From NCBI RefSeq assembly GCF_006475605.1, contig NZ_ML636837.1, forward strand, positions 265,468-329,467: a stretch of 64,000 nucleotides of DNA, in the 5' to 3' direction. A program made the position numbers and the translations under genes. The notes under the pieces are model-generated. The model was not told the origin of the DNA and ran no database searches. It saw only the letters and a program-made list of their open reading frames with translations. Positions 46,264 to 56,619 of this stretch are shown here, in pieces. This DNA is from Asticcacaulis tiandongensis. GTDB lineage: Bacteria; Pseudomonadota; Alphaproteobacteria; Caulobacterales; Caulobacteraceae. Each line of letters opens with the position of its first letter. Within the stretch, counting starts at the first letter, position 1.

Positions 46264-46719
46264 TCACCCGCGTCCGGTTGAACCAAACCCGCCCGCGCCG
46301 CGTGCCGTGTCATCAAGACTTTCGACTACGTCCCATTCGATACGGGCATGACGGGCCACGACCATCTGGGCAATGCGATCCCCGCGCCGGATAACAAAAT
46401 CCGCATCCCCCAGATTGATCAGGATCACGCAGACTTCCCCGCGATAATCCGAATCGACCGTTCCCGGTGTATTGAGGCAGGTAATGCCATGCTTCAGCGC
46501 CAGTCCCGAACGCGGGCGCACCTGAATTTCAAACCCCTGCGGCACAGCCATTTTCAGCCCCGTCGGCACCAGCGCCCGCCCGAAAGGCTTAAGTGTCAGC
46601 ACCTCGCCCTCGGCAATAGCGGCCCTCAGATCAAGCCCCGCCGACCCTGCCGTCTCATAGGCAGGCACAGGCAGATCAGCGGCATGGGGCAAACGCACAA
46701 GGCGGGCAGTATCGGTCAT
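46264..46719 (-). CDS. dut: dUTP diphosphatase
   Basis: Hydrolyses dUTP to dUMP, keeping uracil out of DNA and feeding dTTP. The five conserved motifs of trimeric dUTPases are visible, including [43 protein letters not shown] and the C-terminal GGFGSTGRG. The 151 residues match. The ATG overlaps the coaBC stop (ATGA), so the two form one operon, an arrangement also common in other proteobacteria. Confidence 0.97.
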   Translation of the reverse strand: MTDTARLVRLPHAADLPVPAYETAGSAGLDLRAAIAEGEVLTLKPFGRALVPTGLKMAVPQGFEIQVRPRSGLALKHGITCLNTPGTVDSDYRGEVCVILINLGDADFVIRRGDRIAQMVVARHARIEWDVVESLDDTARGAGGFGSTGRG

Positions 46720-47915
46720 TTAATTCGGGTTCCTATATAACGGATCAAATCTTCAGCGGCTTCACGCTTGGTCAGAAGCTTGGCATTGGTCGGACCTGAC
46801 TCGTCAATCAGGATCATATTGGTCGTGTCACGTTCAAACACGTCTTTCGACACATCATTGGCCATGATGACATCGGCCCCCTTGGTGCGCAGCTTGGTGC
46901 GGCCATAGACCTCGACATTGCGTGTTTCCGCCGCAAATCCGACCACCAGTTGCGGCCTCAGGCTTTCATGTTTGCCCACAGACGCCAGAATGTCAGGGTT
47001 TTTAACCAGCGTAATGGTTAACTCACCATCCTCGCCCTTTTTCTGCTTGTCGCGGGCAATTTCCTTGGCCCGCCAGTCGCCGACCGCCGCCACGGCAATA
47101 AACACATCCGCAGGCAGGGCCGAATGCACCGCGTCATACATCTCCTGCGCGGTTTCAACATCGACCCGCTCAACACCCGCAGGCGTCGGAATATTTACCG
47201 GCCCCGATACCAGCGTCACCTGCGCCCCCGCCCTGACCGCCGCTTCGGCAATGGCATAACCCTGCTTGCCACTTGAACGATTGGTCACCCCACGCACCGG
47301 ATCAAGCGGCTCAAAAGTCGGCCCTGCCGTGATCAGCACATGCCGCCCCTTAAGCGGTTGTGCTTTCGGCTTCAAAGCCTCCTGAATGGCGGCAAAAATC
47401 GCCTCAGGTTCCGCCATCCGCCCGAGTCCAAACTCCCCGCAGGCCATATCGCCCTCATCAGGGCCGACAAACGCCACACCATCCGCACGTAAGGTCTCAA
47501 GATTGCGCTGCGTCGCCGCATGATGCCACATGCGCACATTCATCGCCGGAGCCATCAGCACCGGCTTGTCTGTCGCCAGCAACAGCGTGGACGCCAGATC
47601 ATCACTCAGCCCCGTCGCCAGCTTGGCCATCAAAGCCGCTGTCGCAGGCGCCACCACCACCAGTTCCGCCTGCCGCGACAGGGTGATATGGCCCATCTCG
47701 GCTTCGTCCGTCAGATCGAACAGATCGGTATAGACCTTGTCACCGCTCAATGATCCAGCACTCAGAGGCGTAACAAATTCCTGCGCGGCCTTGGTCAGCA
47801 CCACGCGCACATTTAGCCCCGCCTTGCGGATCAGGCGGATAAGCTCCAGCGCCTTATAGGCAGCTATACCCCCACCGACGATGAGCAATATACGCGGAGG
47901 ACTTGCAACGGTCAT
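46716..47915 (-). CDS. coaBC: Bifunctional phosphopantothenoylcysteine decarboxylase/synthetase
   Basis: Two steps of coenzyme A synthesis in one protein of 399 residues. The N-terminal FMN-dependent CoaC domain has [14 protein letters not shown] at the start, APAMNVRMW and the catalytic Cys in [14 protein letters not shown] (near 160). The C-terminal CoaB domain shows [28 protein letters not shown] and [10 protein letters not shown]. It is co-transcribed with dut. A plus-strand lipoprotein gene starts divergently 64 bases away. Confidence 0.96.
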   Translation of the reverse strand: MTVASPPRILLIVGGGIAAYKALELIRLIRKAGLNVRVVLTKAAQEFVTPLSAGSLSGDKVYTDLFDLTDEAEMGHITLSRQAELVVVAPATAALMAKLATGLSDDLASTLLLATDKPVLMAPAMNVRMWHHAATQRNLETLRADGVAFVGPDEGDMACGEFGLGRMAEPEAIFAAIQEALKPKAQPLKGRHVLITAGPTFEPLDPVRGVTNRSSGKQGYAIAEAAVRAGAQVTLVSGPVNIPTPAGVERVDVETAQEMYDAVHSALPADVFIAVAAVGDWRAKEIARDKQKKGEDGELTITLVKNPDILASVGKHESLRPQLVVGFAAETRNVEVYGRTKLRTKGADVIMANDVSKDVFERDTTNMILIDESGPTNAKLLTKREAAEDLIRYIGTRIK

Positions 47916-47979
47916 GGATTACGCCCTAATAATCTTTTGATCAGAATGGGGATCAGTCTGGTTTGTATATGGGGCAGGA

Positions 47980-48552
47980 ATGACAATCGCACAACGCTTT
48001 TTGGCCTTCCTCGGCCTCTGTTTATTGGTGGCCTGTGACGCTGGCCCCAGTGCGGTCTTACCTGACGGCGAAGGCATCTCCCCTACTGAACAGACCGCCC
48101 CCGCCCGTCACGCCGCAGCACCGGCTACACCCGACAGCGCCCCGCCGCCGGTGGAAATTACCCCCGAAGCGACCACCGCGCCCGCTAATGATGATATTAA
48201 GATCACCCGCACCCGTTACGGCGAGTGGCCGCTGTGGTCATCCAACCGACAATATACGGCCTATGAGAACGCCACCTATCATTACGAAAAGCATGGCCAT
48301 GCCTTCGGAGCGCAATCCTATGAACACTGGCTGTCTCTGGTGCATGGCTTTGTCCATTCCCCGCCCAAAGGCACCGAACGCCTTCAGCGTAATAACGGCG
48401 ACACGCTTTTTTATAACCGCCCGCAAAACATCTTTGCCGTCATGACCAAAGCCGGTGCCCCGCGCACCATGTTCCGCCCCGATAACGGGGCCGACTACTG
48501 GCAGAAACAGAAACAGATCGAAGCCGGTCGCCGCACCATCCGTGAAGACTAA
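47980..48552 (+). CDS. Uncharacterised lipoprotein
   Basis: The 190-residue product starts with a lipoprotein signal: a hydrophobic stretch FLAFLGLCLLVAC ends in a lipobox with Cys19. It is followed by a Pro/Ala/Thr-rich linker of about 55 residues and a folded part (about 75-190) with many aromatic residues (YGEWPLWSSNRQYTAYENAT). No family is recognised. It is probably anchored to a membrane facing the periplasm. Its end overlaps the convergent ubiB stop by four bases. Confidence 0.78.
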   Translation: MTIAQRFLAFLGLCLLVACDAGPSAVLPDGEGISPTEQTAPARHAAAPATPDSAPPPVEITPEATTAPANDDIKITRTRYGEWPLWSSNRQYTAYENATYHYEKHGHAFGAQSYEHWLSLVHGFVHSPPKGTERLQRNNGDTLFYNRPQNIFAVMTKAGAPRTMFRPDNGADYWQKQKQIEAGRRTIRED

Positions 48553-50087
48553 GTCAGCGCCACCCAGACCATAACCCCAAGCGCCAGCGCTGCCGTCGCC
48601 ACCGCCAGCACCGACAGGTTGCGGCTCTGCTTCAGTTCGGATTTGACCAGCAATAACAAGGCCTGATCCCGCATGGCGCGTTCCGCCGGATCATCGTCCT
48701 TAAGGCGTTGCACCAGCTTATCGATCAACCGCCGTGCCTCAGCCACCGGCGACAATTCCTTGGAGATAAACTCCCTTACCACCGGCCGTGCCGCTTCCCA
48801 GATATCGTGTTCGGGATAGAGCCTGCGTGCGACACCTTCGACACTGACCATTGTCTTTTGCAGCAGCACCAGTTCGGGCCTGAGGTGCATGTCAAACTGC
48901 GCCGTAATCTCGAACAACTGCGTCAGCAAGCGCCCCATCGACACTTCGGTCGCCGCCTTGCCCAGCACCGGCTCCCCCACGGCCCTGAGCGCCTGTGCAA
49001 AGGCCTCGACATTGTGATGTCGCGGCACATATCCGGCCTCGAAATGCACTTCGGCCACACGGCGATAGTTGCGCCGCAGGAACCCCCACAGCATCTCCGC
49101 CAGATAAAGCCGTTCCGCCGGTTTCAGCCGCCCGATGATGCCGAAATCAATCGCCGTCAGATGATCAGGGGCCTGCGCAAACAGATTGCCTTCGTGCAGA
49201 TCGGCATGAAACACGCCATGATTCAGCGCCTGAGACAAAAACGATCGGATCAGATTATCGGCCATCCCCTTCGGATCAATCCCCGGCAGACTCAACGCCT
49301 CAGGGCGGCTTAAAGGCACACCATTGGCCCATTCGACGACAATCACCCGACGCGCCACATAATGCCACACCACCTTGGGCGCGGACATATAGGGTTCGGC
49401 ATTGATAATCGCCCCAAGCTCATCGGCGGCGGATGCCTCAAGCCTGAGATCAAGCTCAAGCAACAAAGACTGCGCCACCGTATCGACAAAGGCTTCCGGC
49501 TCCAGACGCCGCGACGCCGGTGAGAAAAAGGCAATCAGCCGCGCCGCCAGCCGCATCATGGCAATGTCATCGGCAATAATCTGCTCGATGCGTGGACGGA
49601 GAATTTTCACCGCCACCTTGCGCCCGTCCTTAAGCACCGCGCGATGCGCCTGAGCGATAGACGCCGCCCCGATCACCTCACCAAATTCGGCAAAGATGGT
49701 CTCAACCGGCTGCTCAAGGGCCTCCTCAATCAGGCGACGCGCCACCGCGTCTTCAAACGGCGGCAACTGGTCCTTAAGGTGCGCCAGATCGCGGATAAAC
49801 TCAGGGCCGAAAATATCGCCCCGCGTCGATAAGACCTGCCCCAGCTTGATGAAGGCTGGCCCCAGACTTTCAAACGCCCGCGCATAGCGTAAGCCCACGC
49901 GATCCTGAATGCCGCGACGGGCAAACCAAAAACGTAAACTGCCGCCAAAAAACCGCGCGGGTGGACTTAGATGATGTGACAGTTCGCGCGGGATCAGCAC
50001 GTCTTCGCGCAGAAGCAGGAAACCGGCCTTGATCAGACGCCCGAACGAACCAAACACCGTTTTACGCCCACCCGTAATGCAGCGCAC
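48549..50087 (-). CDS. ubiB: Ubiquinone biosynthesis kinase-like protein UbiB
   Basis: An ABC1/ADCK atypical kinase-like ATPase needed for ubiquinone synthesis. Motifs: the family's KxGQ ([13 protein letters not shown], near residue 77), [10 protein letters not shown] with the ATP-site Lys, the [10 protein letters not shown] catalytic segment, and DFGIIGRL. Two C-terminal hydrophobic helices end the 512 residues ([19 protein letters not shown]). The GTG start overlaps the end of ubiE by 26 bases. ubiE-ubiB adjacency is usual in alphaproteobacteria. Confidence 0.94.
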   Translation of the reverse strand: MRCITGGRKTVFGSFGRLIKAGFLLLREDVLIPRELSHHLSPPARFFGGSLRFWFARRGIQDRVGLRYARAFESLGPAFIKLGQVLSTRGDIFGPEFIRDLAHLKDQLPPFEDAVARRLIEEALEQPVETIFAEFGEVIGAASIAQAHRAVLKDGRKVAVKILRPRIEQIIADDIAMMRLAARLIAFFSPASRRLEPEAFVDTVAQSLLLELDLRLEASAADELGAIINAEPYMSAPKVVWHYVARRVIVVEWANGVPLSRPEALSLPGIDPKGMADNLIRSFLSQALNHGVFHADLHEGNLFAQAPDHLTAIDFGIIGRLKPAERLYLAEMLWGFLRRNYRRVAEVHFEAGYVPRHHNVEAFAQALRAVGEPVLGKAATEVSMGRLLTQLFEITAQFDMHLRPELVLLQKTMVSVEGVARRLYPEHDIWEAARPVVREFISKELSPVAEARRLIDKLVQRLKDDDPAERAMRDQALLLLVKSELKQSRNLSVLAVATAALALGVMVWVALT

Positions 50088-50850
50088 AGACGCCGCCGGT
50101 GAAGTTGGTATAGCCCGCCCGTTTGAAACCGGCGGTCTCGATCATGCCCTTGAACGTCTGTTGATCAGGGAAGCGCTTAATGCTCTCCACCAGATACTGA
50201 TAGGAGTCACGGTCATTGGCAATAAGCTGCCCCATGAACGGAATGACCTTGAACGAATAGAATTCGTAAAAATTCTCAACCAGACCCGTCGTCGGATGCG
50301 AGAACTCAAGGCAGAAAAAACGCCCGCCCGGTTTCAGCACCCGCTTCGCTTCATTGAGCGCGCCCTGCACATCCGAGACATTACGGATACCGAACGAAAT
50401 AATATAGGCATCGATGCTGTTGTCAGGGATCGCCAGATTCATGGCATCCCCCACCGACCAGGTGATCTCAGGTTCGGTGCCCTTGGCAATACCCGCCTCG
50501 ATCATCGCCTGATTATAGTCGATAATATTGATCTGAACGTCCTGACCGCCTGACGTGCCGAAACGCCGTGCCTTGGCCTTACGCGCCAGCTTCGCCAGAC
50601 GCCGCGCAATGTCCCCCGTACCACCGGCACAGTCGATGATCACCTCACCCGGCTGCGGATTAAGCTTGGCACAGGCCGCATCCTTCCAGATGTGATGCAC
50701 GCCACCGGACATGACATCGTTCATCAGGTCGTATTTCGACGCCACCGACCTGAAGACGTTGTGCACAAGGCTGACCTTTTCGGTGGCCTCAACATCACGA
50801 AAACCAAACGGAGAGGTTTTCACCGGATCATTAGAAGACATATCGCTCAT
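50062..50850 (-). CDS. ubiE: Ubiquinone/menaquinone methyltransferase UbiE
   Basis: The SAM-dependent C-methyltransferase of quinone synthesis. Family signatures are [19 protein letters not shown] (about 39-57), [19 protein letters not shown] as the SAM motif, and [26 protein letters not shown] with the following FFCLEFS. The 262 residues are normal. It is upstream of ubiB and overlaps it, so they form one operon that starts at the gap before the receiver gene at 50923. Confidence 0.96.
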   Translation of the reverse strand: MSDMSSNDPVKTSPFGFRDVEATEKVSLVHNVFRSVASKYDLMNDVMSGGVHHIWKDAACAKLNPQPGEVIIDCAGGTGDIARRLAKLARKAKARRFGTSGGQDVQINIIDYNQAMIEAGIAKGTEPEITWSVGDAMNLAIPDNSIDAYIISFGIRNVSDVQGALNEAKRVLKPGGRFFCLEFSHPTTGLVENFYEFYSFKVIPFMGQLIANDRDSYQYLVESIKRFPDQQTFKGMIETAGFKRAGYTNFTGGVCALHYGWA

Positions 50851-50922
50851 GCGGCAGGTTTTAGAACATCCGCCTATCTTTGGCGATACCTATTTCATGT
50901 GAAACAGGTGCGATAAAATAGC

Positions 50923-51423
50923 CTAATCCATAATCGCCTTATCGGACGAGCGCCGGAACGGGCCCTTGTAATCGGCGGTCCGACGACGACGGCGGTCAGG
51001 GCCGGTATAACCAGCTGATTTAACCCAGGCCCGCTCGTTCTCGATCACGCTTTTCATCCGGTCGATCAGCGCCCGCGCCGTCAAAGGCTTGGCGACAAAT
51101 TCATTCACCCCCGCGTCCCGCGCGGCAATGACGTGCGAACGGTCGGTGTGGCCGGTCATCATGATAATCGGCACATAGGGGTGCGGACTATCGACGCCCG
51201 TGCGCAAAAGCCGTGTGAACTCAATGCCGTCAATGGTTTCCATCACCAGATCGAGGATAATGACATCGGGCCGCCAGTCGCGCACGATCTCAAGCGCCTC
51301 AGCCCCGTCCGACGCCTCGCGGATATGCACGATCCCCATAGAGCGCAGCATGGTACTTACGATAACCCGCATATAGTGGTTATCATCGACAACAAGGGCC
51401 AATACTCTGGAAAACTGGCTCAA
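50923..51423 (-). CDS. Response regulator, single receiver with basic C-terminal tail
   Basis: A 166-residue protein: a CheY-like receiver (residues 5-125) with VVDDNHYMR, phospho-acceptor Asp in VIILDLVMETIDGIEF (near 58), MMTGHTD and KPLTARAL. It is followed by a tail with GYTGPDRRRRR and YKGPFRR, a GPDRRR-type motif seen in several alphaproteobacterial regulators. No output domain is present. The start is probably TTG. It is divergent from the macroglobulin gene. The partner kinase is not in the window. Confidence 0.88.
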   Translation of the reverse strand: MSQFSRVLALVVDDNHYMRVIVSTMLRSMGIVHIREASDGAEALEIVRDWRPDVIILDLVMETIDGIEFTRLLRTGVDSPHPYVPIIMMTGHTDRSHVIAARDAGVNEFVAKPLTARALIDRMKSVIENERAWVKSAGYTGPDRRRRRTADYKGPFRRSSDKAIMD

Positions 51424-51636
51424 ACGCTTAACCTGTCACTTGAGTTACGATCGGGAATGTAACGATTCATATGATGAAAGGGTTAGGGTGCTTCCTTTAC
51501 AAAAGTCTTAACGTAACGATACCCACACAGCTTGTATGGTAAAAAGATAATTTAACTTGATCTTTTTCCCTTTCCGCGTTTCAGTCTCCAGCAATTTTAA
51601 TCCACTTATTTTGTCATTAAAAACAGAGGCGGCCAT

Positions 51637-54600
51637 ATGATCGACTGGCGCAACCGTACCGTCATCGCCAGCGCAGCGGCGGTGTTGATCTCAGGCTTCA
51701 GCATAGGCTTTCTGACCGCCAAGGCCACCGAAGGCGGTTTCCGGCCCAGTAAGGACTCCGTATCGGTCAGTGAATCCGTCAGCGGCCTGTTCGGCAAGCC
51801 CCGCGACAAGGATGCCCCCCGCGCCGTTGACCGCAAACCCGCCGGTTTCGCCGTCTGGAAGCACCGTCTCGACTTATCGGGCGCAACACCCGCCGCCTGT
51901 ATCGAATTTTCAAAGCCGCTTGATGCCTCGAAAGCCTATGGCGACTATGTGCTGGTCTCGCCTGAACTGCCCTCCAAACCCGCCGTCTCCGTTAAGGGTT
52001 CCGAACTCTGCGTCAGCGGCTTCGGCTTTACCGACCGCCGCATCACCGTCCTCAAGGGCCTGCCCTCTGATGGCAAGGACACCCTGAAAGCCAATACCGA
52101 CATCGATTTTGCCTTTGGCGAAAAGCCGCCCTATGTCGGTTTTGCCGGCAATGGCGTCATCCTGCCGCGCGAAGATGCCGATGGCGTCGCCGTCGAAACC
52201 CTCAATGTCTCGTCACTGGCTTTTGAGGTCTGGCGCGTCGCCGACCGCAATCTGGTGCGCAAGACCCTGTCTGCCCCCGATCCCGTGGCCGAAGGCGACT
52301 ATAATTATGACGGCCCGTGGGCCGAAGACAGCCCCGATGGCGAAGGCCGTAAGGTCTGGTCAGGCACCGTGCCTGTGCGCGGCAATGCCGGTGAACGCGT
52401 CACGACCGTCTTCCCGTTAGGGGCCGTCCTTAAGGACCTGAAAGCCGGTGCCTATGTCATCAAGGTACGCGACGCCTCCGGTGGCCGGGACAAGAAACCA
52501 AACGATCAACCGGCACAGGCCCGCCGCTGGGTACTGTTCACCGATCTCGCCCTGACCACCTATAGCGGCTCTCAGGGCGTTGATGTCGTCGTCCGCTCGC
52601 TGAAATCGGCCAAGCCGGTCAATAATGTCCGCGTTGCCCTTGTGGCGCAAAACGGCGAGGAACTGGGCGAAGCCCGCACCGGCAGCGATGGCCGCGCAAC
52701 CTTCCCCAAGGCGCTCCTTAAGGGCGAAGACGCCCTGACGCCGCGCATGATCATGGCCTATGGCCCCGCCGATGATTTCACCGCCACCGACATCAACAGC
52801 TCACCGGTCGATTTCTCCGGTCGCGGCGTCGAAGGCCGCTCTGACCTGACCGAAGGCCGTGTCGCCAATGGCATGGTCGATGGCTTCCTCTATACCGATC
52901 GCGGCATCTACCGCCCCGGTGAAACTGTGCGTCTGGTGGCGCTGGTGCGCGACAATGCCGGTAAGGCCATCAAGGATCGCAAAGGCGCTCTGGTCATTAC
53001 GCGCCCCTCAGGCGTCGAAGCCTTCCGCTTCCCCTTCGACAAAACGCCTCAGGGCTTTGCACTGGCCAATATCAGCCTGCCCTCCACCGCCCCGCGTGGT
53101 CAGTGGCGCGCCCGTCTCGAGATCGAGGGCATTGACGGCGATTCCGGCAATCTGTCCTTTGCCGTCGAAGACTTCGCCCCGCAACGTCTGGGCGTCGATG
53201 TCGAGGCCAATGCCAAACAGGCCCTGACCAGCGATGAAACCCGCGCCGTCGGCGTGACGGCCCGTTTCCTCTATGGGGCCGTCGGTTCTGGCCTCAATGT
53301 CTCAGGCGAAGCGCGCATCCGCCGCGACTTCAACCCCTTCCCGCAGCATAAGGACTATCGCTTCGGCAACGAGCAGACACCTTTTGCCGAGAAATATATA
53401 GACCTGCCGGAAACCGTCACCGATGGCGAAGGCAAGGCGACCTTCCCGCTGCGTGCCTCTGAGGCCGGTGACACCGATCAGCCCCTGTCAGTGCTTCTGA
53501 CCGCAGCAGTCTTTGAACCGGGCGGACGTCCGGTGCGTGAATCCCAAACCCTGCGCATCCGCACCAAACCCGTCTATTTCGGTGTGAAGATCGACAGTGA
53601 GGACACCACCGACTACCGTGCGCCCAAGAGCCTGATCTCGATTATCGGCGTCAATGCCGACGGCACCAAGATCAGCATCAATGGCGTCAAGGTGCGCCTG
53701 ATTGCTGAAAACTGGAACTATGATTGGTACCAGCAGGACGGTCGCTGGCAGTGGCGACGCACCTCCAAGGATGTCGTCATCTCCGATAAGGATTATGACC
53801 TCAACGCCAATACCGGCTTACGCTTTGATCGTAATCTGGATTGGGGCGACTACCGCCTTGAGGTCACCCATGAACAGACCGGTGCCCGCACCATTATCCG
53901 CTTTGCGTCGGGTTGGGGCTCATCGACCGACGCCACCGAAGCGCCTGACTTTGTCCGCATTACCGCCGGTAAGAAAGCCTACGCTCAGGGCGACACCATC
54001 GATATCACCCTGAAATCCCCCTATAAGGGCGAGGCGCAGATCGCGGTCGCTACCGACCGTCTGATTGATCTTAAAACCGTCAGCGTCAGCGACAAGGGCA
54101 CCACGGTACGCCTGAAAACCGACGCCAACTGGGGCGGCGGGGCCTATATCATGGTCAGCGTCATCCAGCCGCGTGATCCGGTGGAATCCTCCAAACCGCG
54201 CCGCGCCATGGGCCTGATCTATGTGCCGCTTGAAGCCAAATCGCGTAAGCTGAACGTCAAACTCGACCTCAAGGATAAGGTGCTCAAACCCGACTACACC
54301 AATGGTCAGGCCTTTATCGAAGTCCCTCTGAAAATCGAAGGCACCAAGTTCGGTGAACGTGCCCGCGTTTCAGTCTCGGTCGTCGATCAGGGCATCCTGA
54401 ACCTGACGAAATTCAAATCTCCCGACCCCGCAGGCTTCTATTTCGGCAAGCGTGCCCTCGGCGTCGATTACCGTGACGATTATAGCCGCCTGCTTGACCC
54501 CAATCTCGGTGCCCCCGCCACGCTTAACTATGGCGGTGACCAGATCGGCGGCGAAGGCCTGACGACCACCCCGATCAAAACCGTCGCCCTGTGGTCGGGC

Positions 54601-56613
54601 GTAGTCAATACCGGCCTTGATGGCAAGGCCCACGTCAAATTGCCGGTCGGCAAGTTCAATGGCGAACTTAAGGTCATGGCCGTGGCCTGGACAGACGAAG
54701 CCGTCGGGTCCTCCGAAGACCGTCTGACCGTGCGTCAGCCGGTGGTTGCCGAACTGGCCTTGCCTCGTTTCCTGTCACCGGGCGATAAGGCGCTGGCCAC
54801 GGTTGAGCTTAACAATGTCGAAGGCAAAAACGGCGTCTATGAATTTGTCCTCAATGGCATGAAGGGCATCGTTCTGGCCTTCAAAAAAGCCTTCAATATC
54901 GATCAGGGCCAGCGCGTCACGGAACTGGTTGAAATCGAAGCCCCGCGCACCGTCGGTGTCTCGACCCTGAACCTCGGCCTGTCCGGTCAGGGCTACAGCT
55001 TCACCGAAGACTATAATATCCAGACCCGCATGGGCTGGGGTGCCGAAACCCGCGTCATCACTGAACAACAGGCGGTCAACCAGACATGGACGCCGCCGGC
55101 TTCGCTGCTCAATGGCCTGCAACCGGGTTCCGCCACCCTTCAGGTGTCCTATTCCCCTTTCCGCGGCATTGATCCGGCCCCTCTGGCCGCCGCGCTCAAC
55201 CGCTACCCCTATGGCTGCACCGAACAGATTATCTCGGCGGCCTACCCACGCATCTATGTCAGCCCGTCTCTCGGCGGCAATCAGACACAGGCCAACAATA
55301 TCCTGAAGCTTGCGGTCAATAAGGTACTGGATCGTCAGGCCGCCGACGGCGCTTTCGGCCTGTGGCGTGCCGGTGACGGTCAGGCCGAAGGCTGGCTTGG
55401 GGCCTATGCGGTGGACTTCCTGCTTGAGGCCAAAAAACAGGGCGTCTATGTCCCTGCCGATGCCCTCGAAAAAGCCCTGAACGGCCTGCGTGACGTGGCC
55501 CGTCCGGACGGTTATTCCAGCGTCTCCTATATTAACCGCGTCAACGAAGGCCCGTGGTGGACAGCCCCTGCCGCCAAGGCCGCGACCGAAGACCTGCGCT
55601 CACGCGGCTCGGCCTATGCGCTTTATGTGCTGGCTAAGGGCGGTTCCGGCGATCTGGCGCGTCTGCGCTGGTATCATGACGTACAGTTCAAATCGGAAAA
55701 ATCACCTCTGGCCCGTGCTCAGGTCGGGGCCGGTCTGGCCCTGATGGGCGATAAGGCCCGCGCCCGCTCGGCCTTCCGTCAGGCCGTATCTGCGGTTGGC
55801 TATAAGGCCAATAATGACTGGTATCAGTCACCCCTGCGTGACATTGCTGCCATTATCGCCCTTGGCTACGAAGTGGGCGAAGCCGAAGCCGTCAAGCCGT
55901 TGATTGCCCGCCTTGAGCGTGAGATCAAATCGCCTGATGCCCTGAATACACAGGAACAGGCGCAAATCCTCCGTGCCTCAGCGGCCCTCCTTAAGGCTTC
56001 CGGCCCCCTGAACATCAAGGGCGAAGGCGTTATCGCCATTGACGGTAAATCGAGCCTGCAACGCTTCAATGTCGGCAAACTCAGCGAAGCAAAACTGAAA
56101 AACGAAGGTTCCGGCCCCGTCTGGCGCACGGTCACCGTGACCGGCGTACCTGTGACAACACCCAACGCTGTCGCCAATGGCCTGACGCTCGATAAAACCT
56201 ACTACGCCCTGTCCGGTCAACGCCTTGATCCGTCTCAGATCGTACAGGGACAAAAAGTCATGGTCGTCATCAGCGGACGTTCCGGTTACGCCGGTCGCAG
56301 GCCCATCGTCATTGATGATGCCTTGCCCGCCGGTTTCGAAATTGAACTGACCCTGACGCCCGAAGACACCCGCTCAGGCCCGTTCAGCTTCGCCGGAAGC
56401 CTGACCCGCACCGATGCTCAGGAAGCCCGCGACGACCGCTATGTCGCCGCCTTCGATGCGACCTCAAGCGACAGCTTCCGCGTCGCCTATGTCGCCCGCG
56501 CAGTAACGGCAGGGGACTATTACCTGCCCGGTGCCGAGGCCAAGGACATGTACCGCACCGACCTGTTTGCCCGCACCTCCGGCAGCCGCGTCACCATCGC
56601 CTTACGGCAATAG
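51637..56613 (+). CDS. Bacterial alpha-2-macroglobulin family protein
   Basis: A giant periplasmic protease trap of 1658 residues. The N-terminal hydrophobic segment (about 9-28, SAAAVLISGFSIGFLTA) is a signal or anchor. Macroglobulin-like beta domains follow, including the LYTDRGIYRPGETVRLVALV segment typical of the family. The thioester motif is present as PYGCTEQ (Cys1194 to Gln1197), so it can couple covalently to proteases. The downstream alpha/alpha toroid (TED) region and receptor-like end are complete. pbpC begins seven bases later, the conserved pairing of the YfhM type, proposed to protect and repair the cell wall together. Confidence 0.95.
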   Translation: MIDWRNRTVIASAAAVLISGFSIGFLTAKATEGGFRPSKDSVSVSESVSGLFGKPRDKDAPRAVDRKPAGFAVWKHRLDLSGATPAACIEFSKPLDASKAYGDYVLVSPELPSKPAVSVKGSELCVSGFGFTDRRITVLKGLPSDGKDTLKANTDIDFAFGEKPPYVGFAGNGVILPREDADGVAVETLNVSSLAFEVWRVADRNLVRKTLSAPDPVAEGDYNYDGPWAEDSPDGEGRKVWSGTVPVRGNAGERVTTVFPLGAVLKDLKAGAYVIKVRDASGGRDKKPNDQPAQARRWVLFTDLALTTYSGSQGVDVVVRSLKSAKPVNNVRVALVAQNGEELGEARTGSDGRATFPKALLKGEDALTPRMIMAYGPADDFTATDINSSPVDFSGRGVEGRSDLTEGRVANGMVDGFLYTDRGIYRPGETVRLVALVRDNAGKAIKDRKGALVITRPSGVEAFRFPFDKTPQGFALANISLPSTAPRGQWRARLEIEGIDGDSGNLSFAVEDFAPQRLGVDVEANAKQALTSDETRAVGVTARFLYGAVGSGLNVSGEARIRRDFNPFPQHKDYRFGNEQTPFAEKYIDLPETVTDGEGKATFPLRASEAGDTDQPLSVLLTAAVFEPGGRPVRESQTLRIRTKPVYFGVKIDSEDTTDYRAPKSLISIIGVNADGTKISINGVKVRLIAENWNYDWYQQDGRWQWRRTSKDVVISDKDYDLNANTGLRFDRNLDWGDYRLEVTHEQTGARTIIRFASGWGSSTDATEAPDFVRITAGKKAYAQGDTIDITLKSPYKGEAQIAVATDRLIDLKTVSVSDKGTTVRLKTDANWGGGAYIMVSVIQPRDPVESSKPRRAMGLIYVPLEAKSRKLNVKLDLKDKVLKPDYTNGQAFIEVPLKIEGTKFGERARVSVSVVDQGILNLTKFKSPDPAGFYFGKRALGVDYRDDYSRLLDPNLGAPATLNYGGDQIGGEGLTTTPIKTVALWSGVVNTGLDGKAHVKLPVGKFNGELKVMAVAWTDEAVGSSEDRLTVRQPVVAELALPRFLSPGDKALATVELNNVEGKNGVYEFVLNGMKGIVLAFKKAFNIDQGQRVTELVEIEAPRTVGVSTLNLGLSGQGYSFTEDYNIQTRMGWGAETRVITEQQAVNQTWTPPASLLNGLQPGSATLQVSYSPFRGIDPAPLAAALNRYPYGCTEQIISAAYPRIYVSPSLGGNQTQANNILKLAVNKVLDRQAADGAFGLWRAGDGQAEGWLGAYAVDFLLEAKKQGVYVPADALEKALNGLRDVARPDGYSSVSYINRVNEGPWWTAPAAKAATEDLRSRGSAYALYVLAKGGSGDLARLRWYHDVQFKSEKSPLARAQVGAGLALMGDKARARSAFRQAVSAVGYKANNDWYQSPLRDIAAIIALGYEVGEAEAVKPLIARLEREIKSPDALNTQEQAQILRASAALLKASGPLNIKGEGVIAIDGKSSLQRFNVGKLSEAKLKNEGSGPVWRTVTVTGVPVTTPNAVANGLTLDKTYYALSGQRLDPSQIVQGQKVMVVISGRSGYAGRRPIVIDDALPAGFEIELTLTPEDTRSGPFSFAGSLTRTDAQEARDDRYVAAFDATSSDSFRVAYVARAVTAGDYYLPGAEAKDMYRTDLFARTSGSRVTIALRQ

Positions 56614-56619
56614 GCGCTG